Below, piece after piece: positions 18,145 through 25,141 of a DNA stretch of 64,000 nucleotides. The notes below the pieces were generated by a model, which saw only the letters and a list, made by a program, of their open reading frames with translations, made no database searches and was not told the origin of the DNA. The stretch covers positions 682,001-746,000 of the forward strand of contig CBDDCC010000024.1 in assembly GCA_965225935.1 (NCBI GenBank), given 5' to 3'. Numbering within the stretch: position 1 is the first letter of the stretch; each line of letters begins with the position of its first letter. This DNA comes from CALJXB01 sp965225935 (GTDB lineage Bacteria > Pseudomonadota > Alphaproteobacteria > Kiloniellales > JAKSDN01). A program made the translations under genes and the position numbers.

Positions 18145-18426
18145 TCAGTTGGCGTCCGGTTGCCATTCTCCGCACCACTCGTCGGAGGCCACCTGGGGCC
18201 AGGGGCTGTCGTCGCCCGGCGCTGCCTCGCCTCCTTCGGTGCCGTTCGCATCCGCGCCGTTCGCGCCGTTCTGGCCCGCGCCGTTCCCGAGGGTACTCGC
18301 GCCCGGCTGGGGGGCGTAGCGGCGGCACAGCCCGAGCTCGACCTTCTGGCCCATGAGGCGCGGGTCCTCCCGGTCCAGCTTCTTGCCGAGACCATCCCAG
18401 TAGGTGCAGCTGCGGCAGCCCTTCAT
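18145..18426 (-). CDS. Small conserved four-cysteine protein, 93 residues
   Basis: The product begins MKGCRSCTYWDGLG and contains a second motif LGLCRRYAPQP and a C-terminal SDEWCGEWQPD. The four cysteines (CxxC, C, C) with aromatic neighbours look like a small metal or Fe-S binding fold. I recall this arrangement as common in small alphaproteobacterial hypothetical proteins, but cannot name a function. Between the two halves lies a Gly/Asn/Ala-rich low-complexity linker. It is on the same strand as its neighbours with gaps of about 80-140 bp, so co-transcription is possible but not shown. Confidence 0.7.
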   Translation of the reverse strand: MKGCRSCTYWDGLGKKLDREDPRLMGQKVELGLCRRYAPQPGASTLGNGAGQNGANGADANGTEGGEAAPGDDSPWPQVASDEWCGEWQPDAN

Positions 18427-18503
18427 GGCGCTGATCTCCTGTTCCTGGCGGCGGTAAGGACCGGAGTATGCGCGCCCGGGCGTTTCCGCGGAGTTAACCC
18501 GGG

Positions 18504-19943
18504 TTAAAGCACCTTGCCGGGGTTCATGAGGTTTTCTGGATCTAAGGCCTTCTTGATGCGGGCCATCAGCTCGATCTCCAGCGGTGCCTTGAAATGCTTG
18601 TTCTCCGCCACCTTCATGAGGCCGATGCCGTGCTCGGCGCTGATCGAGCCGCCCAGGGCGACGACGATCTCGTGCACGGCCCGGTTGACCTCCTCCCAGC
18701 GCGCCAGGAAGGCCTCCCGGTCGGCGCCCTCGGGCTGGGTCAGATTGAAGTGGAGGTTGCCATCGCCCAGGTGGCCGAAGGGCACGGGACGGATGCCGGG
18801 GATCAGGCGCTCGACGGCGGGAATGGCCAGCGCCAGGAAGCGCGGCATTTCGGAGACCGGTACCGAGATGTCGTGCTTGATGGAGCCGCCCTCGGGCCGC
18901 TGGGCGTCCGAGAGGCCCTCGCGCAGGCGCCAGAAGTCCTGGGCCTGGGCCTCGCTGGCGGCGATGGCGGCGTTCTCCACCAGGCCGGCCTCGTAGGCCC
19001 CGGCCAGCAGGGCCTCCAGGGTCTCGGCGAGCGGCCGGCCGCTGTCGCCTCCCGCCAGCTCCAGCAGCAGGTACCAGGGGTGCGGATCGCCCAGGGGGTC
19101 GCTGGTGCCGGGGATGTTGCGCAGCGCGAACTCGAGACCCAGGCGCGGGATCAGCTCGACGCAGTCGAGCCGCTCGCCGGCCGCGGCCCGCGCCCGGTCG
19201 AGGAGCCCCATGGCGTCCTCGACGCTCGCCAGGCCGACGAAGGCGGTCGCCTTCTGGGCCGGTAGGGGAAAGAGCCGCAGCACCGCGGCGGTGATGATGC
19301 CCAGCGTGCCCTCGGCGCCGATGAAGAGCTGCTTCAGGTCGTAGCCCGTGTTGTCCTTGTGGAGGCGCCTGAGGCCGTCCCAGACCCGGCCGTCCGGCAG
19401 CACCACCTCGAGCCCCAGCACCAGCTGGCGCATGTTGCCGTAGCGCAGCACGTGGACGCCGCCGGCGTTGGTGGAGAGGTTGCCGCCGATCTGGCAGCTG
19501 CCCTGGGCGGCCAGGCTCAAGGGGAAGAGGCGCCCGGCCTCCGCCGCCGCCTCCTGAACGCTGGCGAGGATGCAGCCGGCCTCCACCGTGATGCTGTTGT
19601 CGACCGGATCGAGCGCGCGCACCCGGTTCATGCGCGACAGGTTCACGAGCAGCGCCCGGCCATCCTCCGGCGGCACCTGGCCGCCCACCAGGCCGGTGTT
19701 GCCGCCCTGGGGCACGAGGGGAAGCCCCGCCTCGGCCGCCAGGTGCACCACGGCGGCACAGTCCCCGGTCGTCGCCGGCTTGACCAGCGCCAGCGCGTTG
19801 CCGTGGTAGCGCCCGCGCCGCTCCACCAGGTGGGGCGCCATGGCCTCCGGGTCGGTCGTCAGCCCCTTGGGGCCGACCGCCTCGGCGATGGCGTCGAGCA
19901 GCGCGCCGTCGGACGAGGCTTCGCGGTTCGAGGGCTTGGACAT
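18504..19943 (-). CDS. FAD-binding oxidoreductase, GlcD / D-2-hydroxyacid dehydrogenase family
   Basis: A 479-residue flavoprotein of the vanillyl-alcohol-oxidase superfamily. The FAD_binding_4 domain carries PQGGNTGLVGGQVP and the segment GSCQIGGNLSTNAGGVHVLRYG. The C-terminal FAD-oxidase_C domain contains RPVPFGHLGDGNLHFN and SAEHGIGLMK, the usual active-site and metal-binding histidines of D-2-hydroxyglutarate, D-lactate and glycolate dehydrogenases. It oxidises a D-2-hydroxy acid; the precise substrate is uncertain. Its ATG is only about 10 bp after the stop of the GNAT gene, so the genes are an operon with likely coupled translation. Confidence 0.9.
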   Translation of the reverse strand: MSKPSNREASSDGALLDAIAEAVGPKGLTTDPEAMAPHLVERRGRYHGNALALVKPATTGDCAAVVHLAAEAGLPLVPQGGNTGLVGGQVPPEDGRALLVNLSRMNRVRALDPVDNSITVEAGCILASVQEAAAEAGRLFPLSLAAQGSCQIGGNLSTNAGGVHVLRYGNMRQLVLGLEVVLPDGRVWDGLRRLHKDNTGYDLKQLFIGAEGTLGIITAAVLRLFPLPAQKATAFVGLASVEDAMGLLDRARAAAGERLDCVELIPRLGLEFALRNIPGTSDPLGDPHPWYLLLELAGGDSGRPLAETLEALLAGAYEAGLVENAAIAASEAQAQDFWRLREGLSDAQRPEGGSIKHDISVPVSEMPRFLALAIPAVERLIPGIRPVPFGHLGDGNLHFNLTQPEGADREAFLARWEEVNRAVHEIVVALGGSISAEHGIGLMKVAENKHFKAPLEIELMARIKKALDPENLMNPGKVL

Positions 19944-19952
19944 GACCTCAAT

Positions 19953-20546
19953 CTAGGGTGAGGTGGGGGCCTTGGCCAGCGCGGCCGGCGGTGCGGGCCC
20001 GCCGCCGATCCGCTTCGCCATGAGAATGTCGGGCCGGCCGAAACCAGTGGCGTCGGGCAGCACGCCGACCACCTCGTAGCCCATCCGGCGGTAGAAGGTG
20101 AAGGGGTGGCCGGCGGTGGGCGCAAGCACCTGCAGGCGCTCCAGGACTCCGGGGTAAAGATCGGCGCCGAAGAGATTGGTCCCGCCGAAGTCGTCGTCGG
20201 TGCCGAGCCAGAGCGTGCAGACGCCCGACGCGCGCGCCTTCTTCTCCAGCGCTGTCACGAGTCCCGTGCCGTGACCTTGCCCCTGGCGATCCGGATGCAC
20301 CACGAGAGGATGCAGCTCCCAGAGGTGAGCCGAGTGCTGGATCGCGCCGACCCAGCCGACCAGCTCCCCAGCGTCAAGTGCCGCAATCGCCAGGCGCGCC
20401 GGGTCGGCGAAGAAGCTCGCCACCTCCGTCCGGGCCGCGTCCAGGTCTGCCCAGGCGGAGGGGGAATGGTCGAGCGCGGTGACCAGGATCTCCGCGGCGG
20501 CGTCCCTCTGGCTTTCGGTCAGGTCGGCGAAGGAAACCATGGGCAT
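19953..20546 (-). CDS. GNAT-family N-acetyltransferase
   Basis: A 197-residue protein with a recognisable acetyl-CoA binding loop (VVHPDRQGQGHGTGLV, the Q/RxxGxG/A motif, about residues 85-100) and the preceding beta strand with GELVGWVGAIQ. A later FYRRMGYEVVGVLPD segment is typical of GNAT motif B. It transfers an acetyl group from acetyl-CoA to an amine; the acceptor is unknown. It sits between tsaC and the FAD oxidoreductase gene with very short spacings on the same strand, suggesting one transcript. Confidence 0.88.
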   Translation of the reverse strand: MPMVSFADLTESQRDAAAEILVTALDHSPSAWADLDAARTEVASFFADPARLAIAALDAGELVGWVGAIQHSAHLWELHPLVVHPDRQGQGHGTGLVTALEKKARASGVCTLWLGTDDDFGGTNLFGADLYPGVLERLQVLAPTAGHPFTFYRRMGYEVVGVLPDATGFGRPDILMAKRIGGGPAPPAALAKAPTSP

Positions 20547-20559
20547 GACACTGGAACGC

Positions 20560-21561
20560 CTAGGTCCGTGGCGCGGCGGCGCGGCGCAGTCGGTCGTTGA
20601 TGGCCGCGCCCAGGCCGCGTTCGGGCACCGGCATGACGGCGATGGCCATGAAGCGCGGGTCGTCGAGGGCGCGCAGGTGGGCGAAGAGGTTGGCCGCCGC
20701 CTCCAGCAGGTCGCCGCTCTCGCTCAGGTTGAGGGTGGCCGCCGCGCCGGCGGGCGGCGCCGGGCCGAAGGCCAGCAGCGCCTCGTCGGGCGCCACCTCC
20801 CGGGCCGCCAGGCGGAGCGGCCGGCCGGGCGCGTAGTGGGCGGCGAGCCGGCCCGGCGAGCGCGGCGCGTCCTCGTCCGTTTCGTCCGCCAGGGCGACCG
20901 GCCCGAGGCAGTCCTCCAGGCTTTCCCGCTCGACGCCGCCGGGGCGCAGCAGGACCGGCTGTTCGCCTGAGAGGTCGAGCACGCTGGACTCCAGGCCGAT
21001 GCGGCAGGGCCCGCCGTCGAGGATCAGGTCGACACGAGCGCCCAGGCCCTCGGCCACGTGAGCCGCGGTGGTCGGGCTGACGGCACCCGAGGGGTTGGCG
21101 CTGGGCGCCGCCAGGGGCCGGCCGACGGCCCGCAGCAGGTCCCGGGCGACCGGGTGGTCCGGCACTCGCACGGCCAGGCTTTCGAGGCCGGCGCTGCAGA
21201 GCAGCGAAACGGCGCAATCGGCGCGCCGCGGCAGCACCAGGCTGAGCGGGCCGGGCCAGAAGCGCTCGGCGAGCCGCCGCGCCCGCGCGTCGAAGGCGAC
21301 GTAGCGCTCGGCGACCTCGGCGTCGGGCAGGTGCACGATCAGGGGGTTGAAGCGGGGCCGGCCTTTGGCCTCGAAGATGGCGGCGACCGCCCGGTCGTCG
21401 GTGGCGTCGGCGCCCAGGCCGTAGACGGTCTCGGTGGGAAAGGCGACCAGGCCACCCGCCAGCAGGCATTCGGCCGCCTCTGCGACCGCTTCCGGGCCCG
21501 CAGGGAGGACCGTGCCCGCCTCCGGCCGGGCAGTCGCGCTGTCTGAGCTGTCGCCGGTCAT
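20560..21561 (-). CDS. tsaC: Threonylcarbamoyl-AMP synthase, Sua5/YrdC type
   Basis: This 333-residue enzyme makes threonylcarbamoyl-AMP from threonine, bicarbonate and ATP, the first step of the t6A37 tRNA modification. The YrdC domain is clear: GGLVAFPTETVYGLGADA, KGRPRFNPLIVHL, PGPLSLVLPR and the SANPSG segment. A C-terminal extension of about 120 residues corresponds to the Sua5 domain, so it is the long (Sua5) form and not the short TsaC. It heads a probable three-gene unit with the GNAT and FAD oxidoreductase genes. The partners TsaB, TsaD and TsaE are not in the window. Confidence 0.93.
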   Translation of the reverse strand: MTGDSSDSATARPEAGTVLPAGPEAVAEAAECLLAGGLVAFPTETVYGLGADATDDRAVAAIFEAKGRPRFNPLIVHLPDAEVAERYVAFDARARRLAERFWPGPLSLVLPRRADCAVSLLCSAGLESLAVRVPDHPVARDLLRAVGRPLAAPSANPSGAVSPTTAAHVAEGLGARVDLILDGGPCRIGLESSVLDLSGEQPVLLRPGGVERESLEDCLGPVALADETDEDAPRSPGRLAAHYAPGRPLRLAAREVAPDEALLAFGPAPPAGAAATLNLSESGDLLEAAANLFAHLRALDDPRFMAIAVMPVPERGLGAAINDRLRRAAAPRT

Positions 21562-22057
21562 GGCGGCGCAGTCTAAGGCCGGTACCGGGGATTGGAAGGA
21601 TCGCGGCCCCGGAAGCGGGAACGCAAAAAGGGGGCCTCATGAGCGGGAGCCGTCCGAAGCCTCGGGCGGCTCCCATTTTGCTCTCTTTTTGCTCGGGCGG
21701 CGCCCTGTCCGCGGTAACAGAGGCCCGTCGAGAGTCACCGCACAGGCATTGCGGCGGCTATTGCGTCACCGGTTGGACCGGCCACGTAAAGAAAGCCTGC
21801 GACTCTTTACTGCAAGGGTCAAGCCGCACGCCGAGCGCTGCCAAAAGCCCGCGTTGGAGCGCATCGCGGGTCCTTTTGCCCGACCCGCGAAAGGCTCGCG
21901 GCATGAAACCGATCCCCGGGGAACTTAAGATGCCATCGAGGCATGCGTCATTTTCGCGACTCCAGCCGGAATGGGTGTTGCCCGGACCGCGAAAAGCCTC
22001 GTCGGGCAGAATCCGGGACGGAGCCGAGTCCCTGCGCGGGGCCGGGGAGGCTTTCGC
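21562..22057. other. 496-bp intergenic region with several hairpins
   Basis: No convincing gene was found. It contains a strong terminator-like hairpin (21623-21692), a small GTAAAGA/TCTTTAC stem near 21785-21810, a CGCGGGTC/GACCCGCG stem near 21864-21890 and an ATGCC/GGCAT stem near 21930-21943. The length is unusual for this compact genome, and an unrecognised small RNA is possible. Predicted short ORFs here lack codon bias and ribosome binding sites. Confidence 0.4.
21623..21692 (+). terminator. Terminator-like hairpin with flanking A- and T-runs
   Basis: A 12-bp stem (21645-21656 with 21663-21674, one G-U pair, loop AAGCCT) is followed directly by ATTTTGCTCTCTTTTT. Outer arms GCAAAAAG (21623-21630) and CTTTTTGC (21685-21692) also pair. 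The T-run favours plus-strand termination, yet no plus-strand gene precedes it. Confidence 0.6.
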
Positions 22058-22858
22058 TCAGGCGCCGTAGGCGATGAAGTGGGGGTTCTCGAAGCCCGGC
22101 TTGCCGTAGCTGAGCGACGCGCCGTCCACGGTCTCGACCCGGCCGCCGGCCGCCAGCAGCACGGCGTGTCCGGCGGCGGTGTCCCATTCCATGGTGCGGC
22201 CGAAGCGGGGGTAGAGATCGGCGCGGCCGTTCGCCACCAGACAGAACTTCAAGGAGGAGCCGGCGGTGATGCGGTCCTTCACCGTATAGCCGGCGAGGAA
22301 CTCGTCGATCTGGTCGCCGCTGCCGTGGCGCCGGCTGGCGATCACCGTGGCGCCCTCGTCCGGCAGGGCGCGGGCGTTGATCTCCATGGTCTCGTTGTCG
22401 GTCTCGGAGAAGCGGGCGATGGCGCGGCCCTCGTCCGGCTGGGCGCCCAGCCAGGTCATGGCCAGCGCAGGCGCGTGCACCACGCCGGCGACCGGGCGGC
22501 CGCTCTCCACCAGGGCGATGTTCACGGTGAACTCGCCGTTGTGGGAGAGGAACTCCCGGGTGCCGTCCAGGGGATCGACCAGCCAGAAGCGGCCGCCAGA
22601 GACGTCCGGCAGGTGGCCGGCGGAGGCCGCTTCCTCGGAGACCACTGGCACGTCGGGCGTCAGCTTGGCCAGCGCCTCCAGGATGAAAGCCTCGGCCGCC
22701 TCGTCGGCGTCGGTGACCGGCGAGGAGTCGGCCTTGTGGCGCACTTCCGGCCCGTTTCCCTCCTCGGCCTCCACATAGTAGGCCAGGATCTCCTTGCCGG
22801 CGCGCTCGGCGATCAGCTTGAGGACCGACAGCAGATCTTCGGCGTCGCGCTGGCTCAC
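22058..22858 (-). CDS. cysQ: 3'(2'),5'-bisphosphate nucleotidase CysQ (inositol monophosphatase family)
   Basis: A 266-residue metal-dependent phosphatase. The lithium-sensitive phosphatase motifs are VTDADEAAE, VVSEE, WLVDPLDGTREF (about residues 93-104) and the C-terminal WDTAAGHAVLLAAGG. CysQ removes the 3'-phosphate from PAP and PAPS, by-products of sulfate assimilation and carrier-protein activation. The start codon overlaps the stop of the PfpI-like gene (ATGA), so the two are translationally coupled. Confidence 0.92.
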   Translation of the reverse strand: MSQRDAEDLLSVLKLIAERAGKEILAYYVEAEEGNGPEVRHKADSSPVTDADEAAEAFILEALAKLTPDVPVVSEEAASAGHLPDVSGGRFWLVDPLDGTREFLSHNGEFTVNIALVESGRPVAGVVHAPALAMTWLGAQPDEGRAIARFSETDNETMEINARALPDEGATVIASRRHGSGDQIDEFLAGYTVKDRITAGSSLKFCLVANGRADLYPRFGRTMEWDTAAGHAVLLAAGGRVETVDGASLSYGKPGFENPHFIAYGA

Positions 22859-23505
22859 GCGGCCGTCTCCTCGGGCTTCCGGGCCGGCTCGCTGGGCCCG
22901 GCCGCTTCCCCGGAGGGCTCGAAGAAGAGGCCGGCGCCCACCGGCTGCACCGAAGCGAGTACGCGCGCGCGTTCGTCCGCCCCGACCAGGTCCTCGATGA
23001 TCCAGCCGCAGAGATCCTGGGCGGCGAGGCAGCCGGCCGCGGTGGCGACCCGGCCCTCGGCGACGAAGGGCCGCTCCACCACCTCGACGCCGAACTCCTC
23101 GAGCAGGTCCTTAGAGGTTGGGTAGGTGGTGGCGCGCTTGCCCTGGAGCAGGCCCTTGGCCCCCAGGATCAGGGCGCCCGAGCACATGGCGCCGACCAGC
23201 TGGCGGTCCGCCTCGAGCCGGAGGGCCGCCAGGAAGCGGGGGTCGCGGTATCTCTCGTGCGCGCCGGGGCCGCTGGCGACGATCACGGCGTCGGCCTCGG
23301 CCGCCTCCTGGAGCGGGCCGTGCAGCGGGATCGCGAGCCCGGCCTTGGAGGTGGCGCGCTCTCCCTCGCCCAGCAGGCGCACCCGCCAGCCGGGCCGCTC
23401 GACCCGGCTCAGCAGGTCCCAGGGCAGGAAGACGTCGATGTCGGTGAAGTCGTCGAAGGTGACGATGGCGACGCTGCGGTCGCCGCCGAGTGGGGGATGG
23501 GGCAT
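22855..23505 (-). CDS. DJ-1/PfpI-family protein (isonitrile-hydratase-like)
   Basis: A 216-residue class I glutamine-amidotransferase-like protein. The nucleophile elbow is GAMCSGALILGAKGLL (cysteine near residue 108), preceded by VIVASGPGAHERYRDP. VAIVTFDDFTDIDVFLPWDLL at the N terminus resembles the isonitrile hydratase InhA branch. Functions in the family include hydratases, glyoxalases and chaperones; no specific one can be assigned. It is co-transcribed with cysQ, overlapping by 4 bp. Confidence 0.85.
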   Translation of the reverse strand: MPHPPLGGDRSVAIVTFDDFTDIDVFLPWDLLSRVERPGWRVRLLGEGERATSKAGLAIPLHGPLQEAAEADAVIVASGPGAHERYRDPRFLAALRLEADRQLVGAMCSGALILGAKGLLQGKRATTYPTSKDLLEEFGVEVVERPFVAEGRVATAAGCLAAQDLCGWIIEDLVGADERARVLASVQPVGAGLFFEPSGEAAGPSEPARKPEETAA

Positions 23506-23571
23506 GGCTCGACCTCCTGGCAGCCATGTAGACCCTGCGCCCGCGTCGGTAAAGGCTCGATCGGAAGAAGG

Positions 23572-24015
23572 CTAGATCAGGTTCCGCCCGAGACAGCGCA
23601 ACAGCAGCCGGCGGCCGAGGGTGAGCAGGCGGTAGACGGCGGGTCCCAGGAGCGGTGTGCGGAAGAGGCCGGCGGTCAGGCGGTTGACGAGTCTCGGGCG
23701 TTCTCCCGGCGGGACTGCGAGCTGGGCGATGAGGGAGAGGGCCGTGCCGCCGAAGACGATCCCGCCGTCGCGGACCAGGACCATGCCATCGTTGATCTCG
23801 TAGCCGGCGGCGCGCAGGACCGCCACCAGGTCCGGCCGGCTGCGGGCGTCGAGCGGCCGCACCTCCCCGGCCAGGCGGCGGATCTCCAGCAGGCTGAGAT
23901 ACTCACGGCAGACCGGGCAGTCGCCGTCGTAAAGCAGCACCGGCGTCCCGAACTCGCGCAGGATCGAGGCCGCCAGGTCCGGCGCATCTTCGTTCATGAT
24001 CTCCGCCTGTGCCAT
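23572..24015 (-). CDS. DCC-family thiol-disulfide oxidoreductase-like protein (DUF393)
   Basis: A 147-residue protein with the family motif YDGDCPVCREY near residue 30, giving a CxxC pair as in thioredoxin-like proteins. The DUF393 pattern continues with VRPLDARSRPDL, INDGMVLVRDG and a C-terminal YRLLTLGRRLLLRCLG. Members are predicted redox proteins, but no substrate is established. It lies 66 bp upstream of the PfpI-like gene on the same strand. Confidence 0.85.
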   Translation of the reverse strand: MAQAEIMNEDAPDLAASILREFGTPVLLYDGDCPVCREYLSLLEIRRLAGEVRPLDARSRPDLVAVLRAAGYEINDGMVLVRDGGIVFGGTALSLIAQLAVPPGERPRLVNRLTAGLFRTPLLGPAVYRLLTLGRRLLLRCLGRNLI

Positions 24016-24133
24016 CTAGACTCGAGCCCTGGCCACGGGAAGAGCCATTGGAGGCCGGCGGCCGTGAAGGATGCCTTAAGGCCTCCGGAGTGCCGCCGCG
24101 ACCGTCCGTCTCTCCGGGCCGACAATCCGCGGC

Positions 24134-25093
24134 TCAGTCGAAGGCTTCGTCCCAGGTGCCGCGGGTGGCGGCCTTGGAGTACTCGGTCGCCCGGTTCTCG
24201 AAGAAGTTGGTGTGCTCGGCGCCGTTCAGCATGGCGTCGAGCCAGGCCAGCGGATTGGCCTCGACCCGATAGATGGGCTGAAGGCCGAGCTGGCCCAATC
24301 GCCGGTCGGCAATGTAGCGGATGTAGTGCTTGACCTCGGGGGCGTCGAGGCCCTCGACCCCGCCCATCTCGAAGGCGCGTTCGATGAAGGCGTCCTCGTG
24401 GGTGACGATGGTCTCGCAGGCCCGGTAGAGCTCGCGCTGGAAATCCTCGTTCCAGATCTCCGGGTTCTCGGCGACGAAGGTGCGGAACAGGCGGATGATC
24501 GAGTGGGTGTGAAGCGTCTCGTCGCGCACCGACCAGGTGACGATCTGGCCCATGCCCTTCATCTTGTTGAAGCGCGGGAAGTTCAAGAGGATCGCGAAAC
24601 TGGCGAAGAGCTGCAGGCCCTCGGTGAAGGCGCCGAAGACGGCGAGCGTCTTGGCGATGTCTTCTTTCGTGTCGCAGCCGAAGGACTGCAGGTAGTCGTA
24701 CTTGTCCTTCATCTCCTTGTAGCGCAGGAAGGCGGAGTACTCGGCCTCGGGCATGCCGATGGTGTCCAGCAGGTGCGAGTAGGCGGCGATGTGGACCGTC
24801 TCCATGTTGGAGAAGGCGGCCAGCATCATCTGCACCTCGGTCGGCATGAAGATCCGGGAGTAGTGCTTCATGTAGCAGTTGTTCACTTCCACGTCCGACT
24901 GGGTGAAGAAGCGGAAGATCTGGGTCAGCAGGTTGCGCTCCTCGGCGCTCAGGTTGCGGTTCCAGTCCTTCACGTCGTCGGCCAGCGGCACTTCCTCCGG
25001 CAGCCAGTGGATGCGCTGCTGGGTCAGCCAGGCCTCGTAGGCCCAGGGGTAGCGGAAGGGCTTGTAGACGTGATTGGCGTCGAGCAGGGACAA
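24134..25093 (-). CDS. nrdB: Class I ribonucleotide reductase, beta subunit
   Basis: A 319-residue ferritin-like protein that holds the di-iron centre and tyrosyl radical for reduction of ribonucleotides. The ligand region NMETVHIAAYSHLLDTIG matches the E-x2-H-x3-Y pattern of E. coli R2 (Glu115, His118, Tyr122), so the radical tyrosine is kept. Other ligand helices contain QSDVEVNNCY and VRDETLHTHSIIRLF. No N-terminal ATP-cone is fused. It follows nrdA by 48 bp on the same strand and is surely co-transcribed. Confidence 0.95.
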   Translation of the reverse strand: MSLLDANHVYKPFRYPWAYEAWLTQQRIHWLPEEVPLADDVKDWNRNLSAEERNLLTQIFRFFTQSDVEVNNCYMKHYSRIFMPTEVQMMLAAFSNMETVHIAAYSHLLDTIGMPEAEYSAFLRYKEMKDKYDYLQSFGCDTKEDIAKTLAVFGAFTEGLQLFASFAILLNFPRFNKMKGMGQIVTWSVRDETLHTHSIIRLFRTFVAENPEIWNEDFQRELYRACETIVTHEDAFIERAFEMGGVEGLDAPEVKHYIRYIADRRLGQLGLQPIYRVEANPLAWLDAMLNGAEHTNFFENRATEYSKAATRGTWDEAFD

Positions 25094-25141
25094 GGAGACC
25101 TCCCCGGTCTGAATTGAACTGTGTTGCTGGGGCCGGCCGCG

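Noticed and set aside
21639..22070. Plus-strand ORFs in the 21.6-22.1 kb gap
   Set aside because: No ribosome binding site, no family, and they read through terminator and hairpin sequences.
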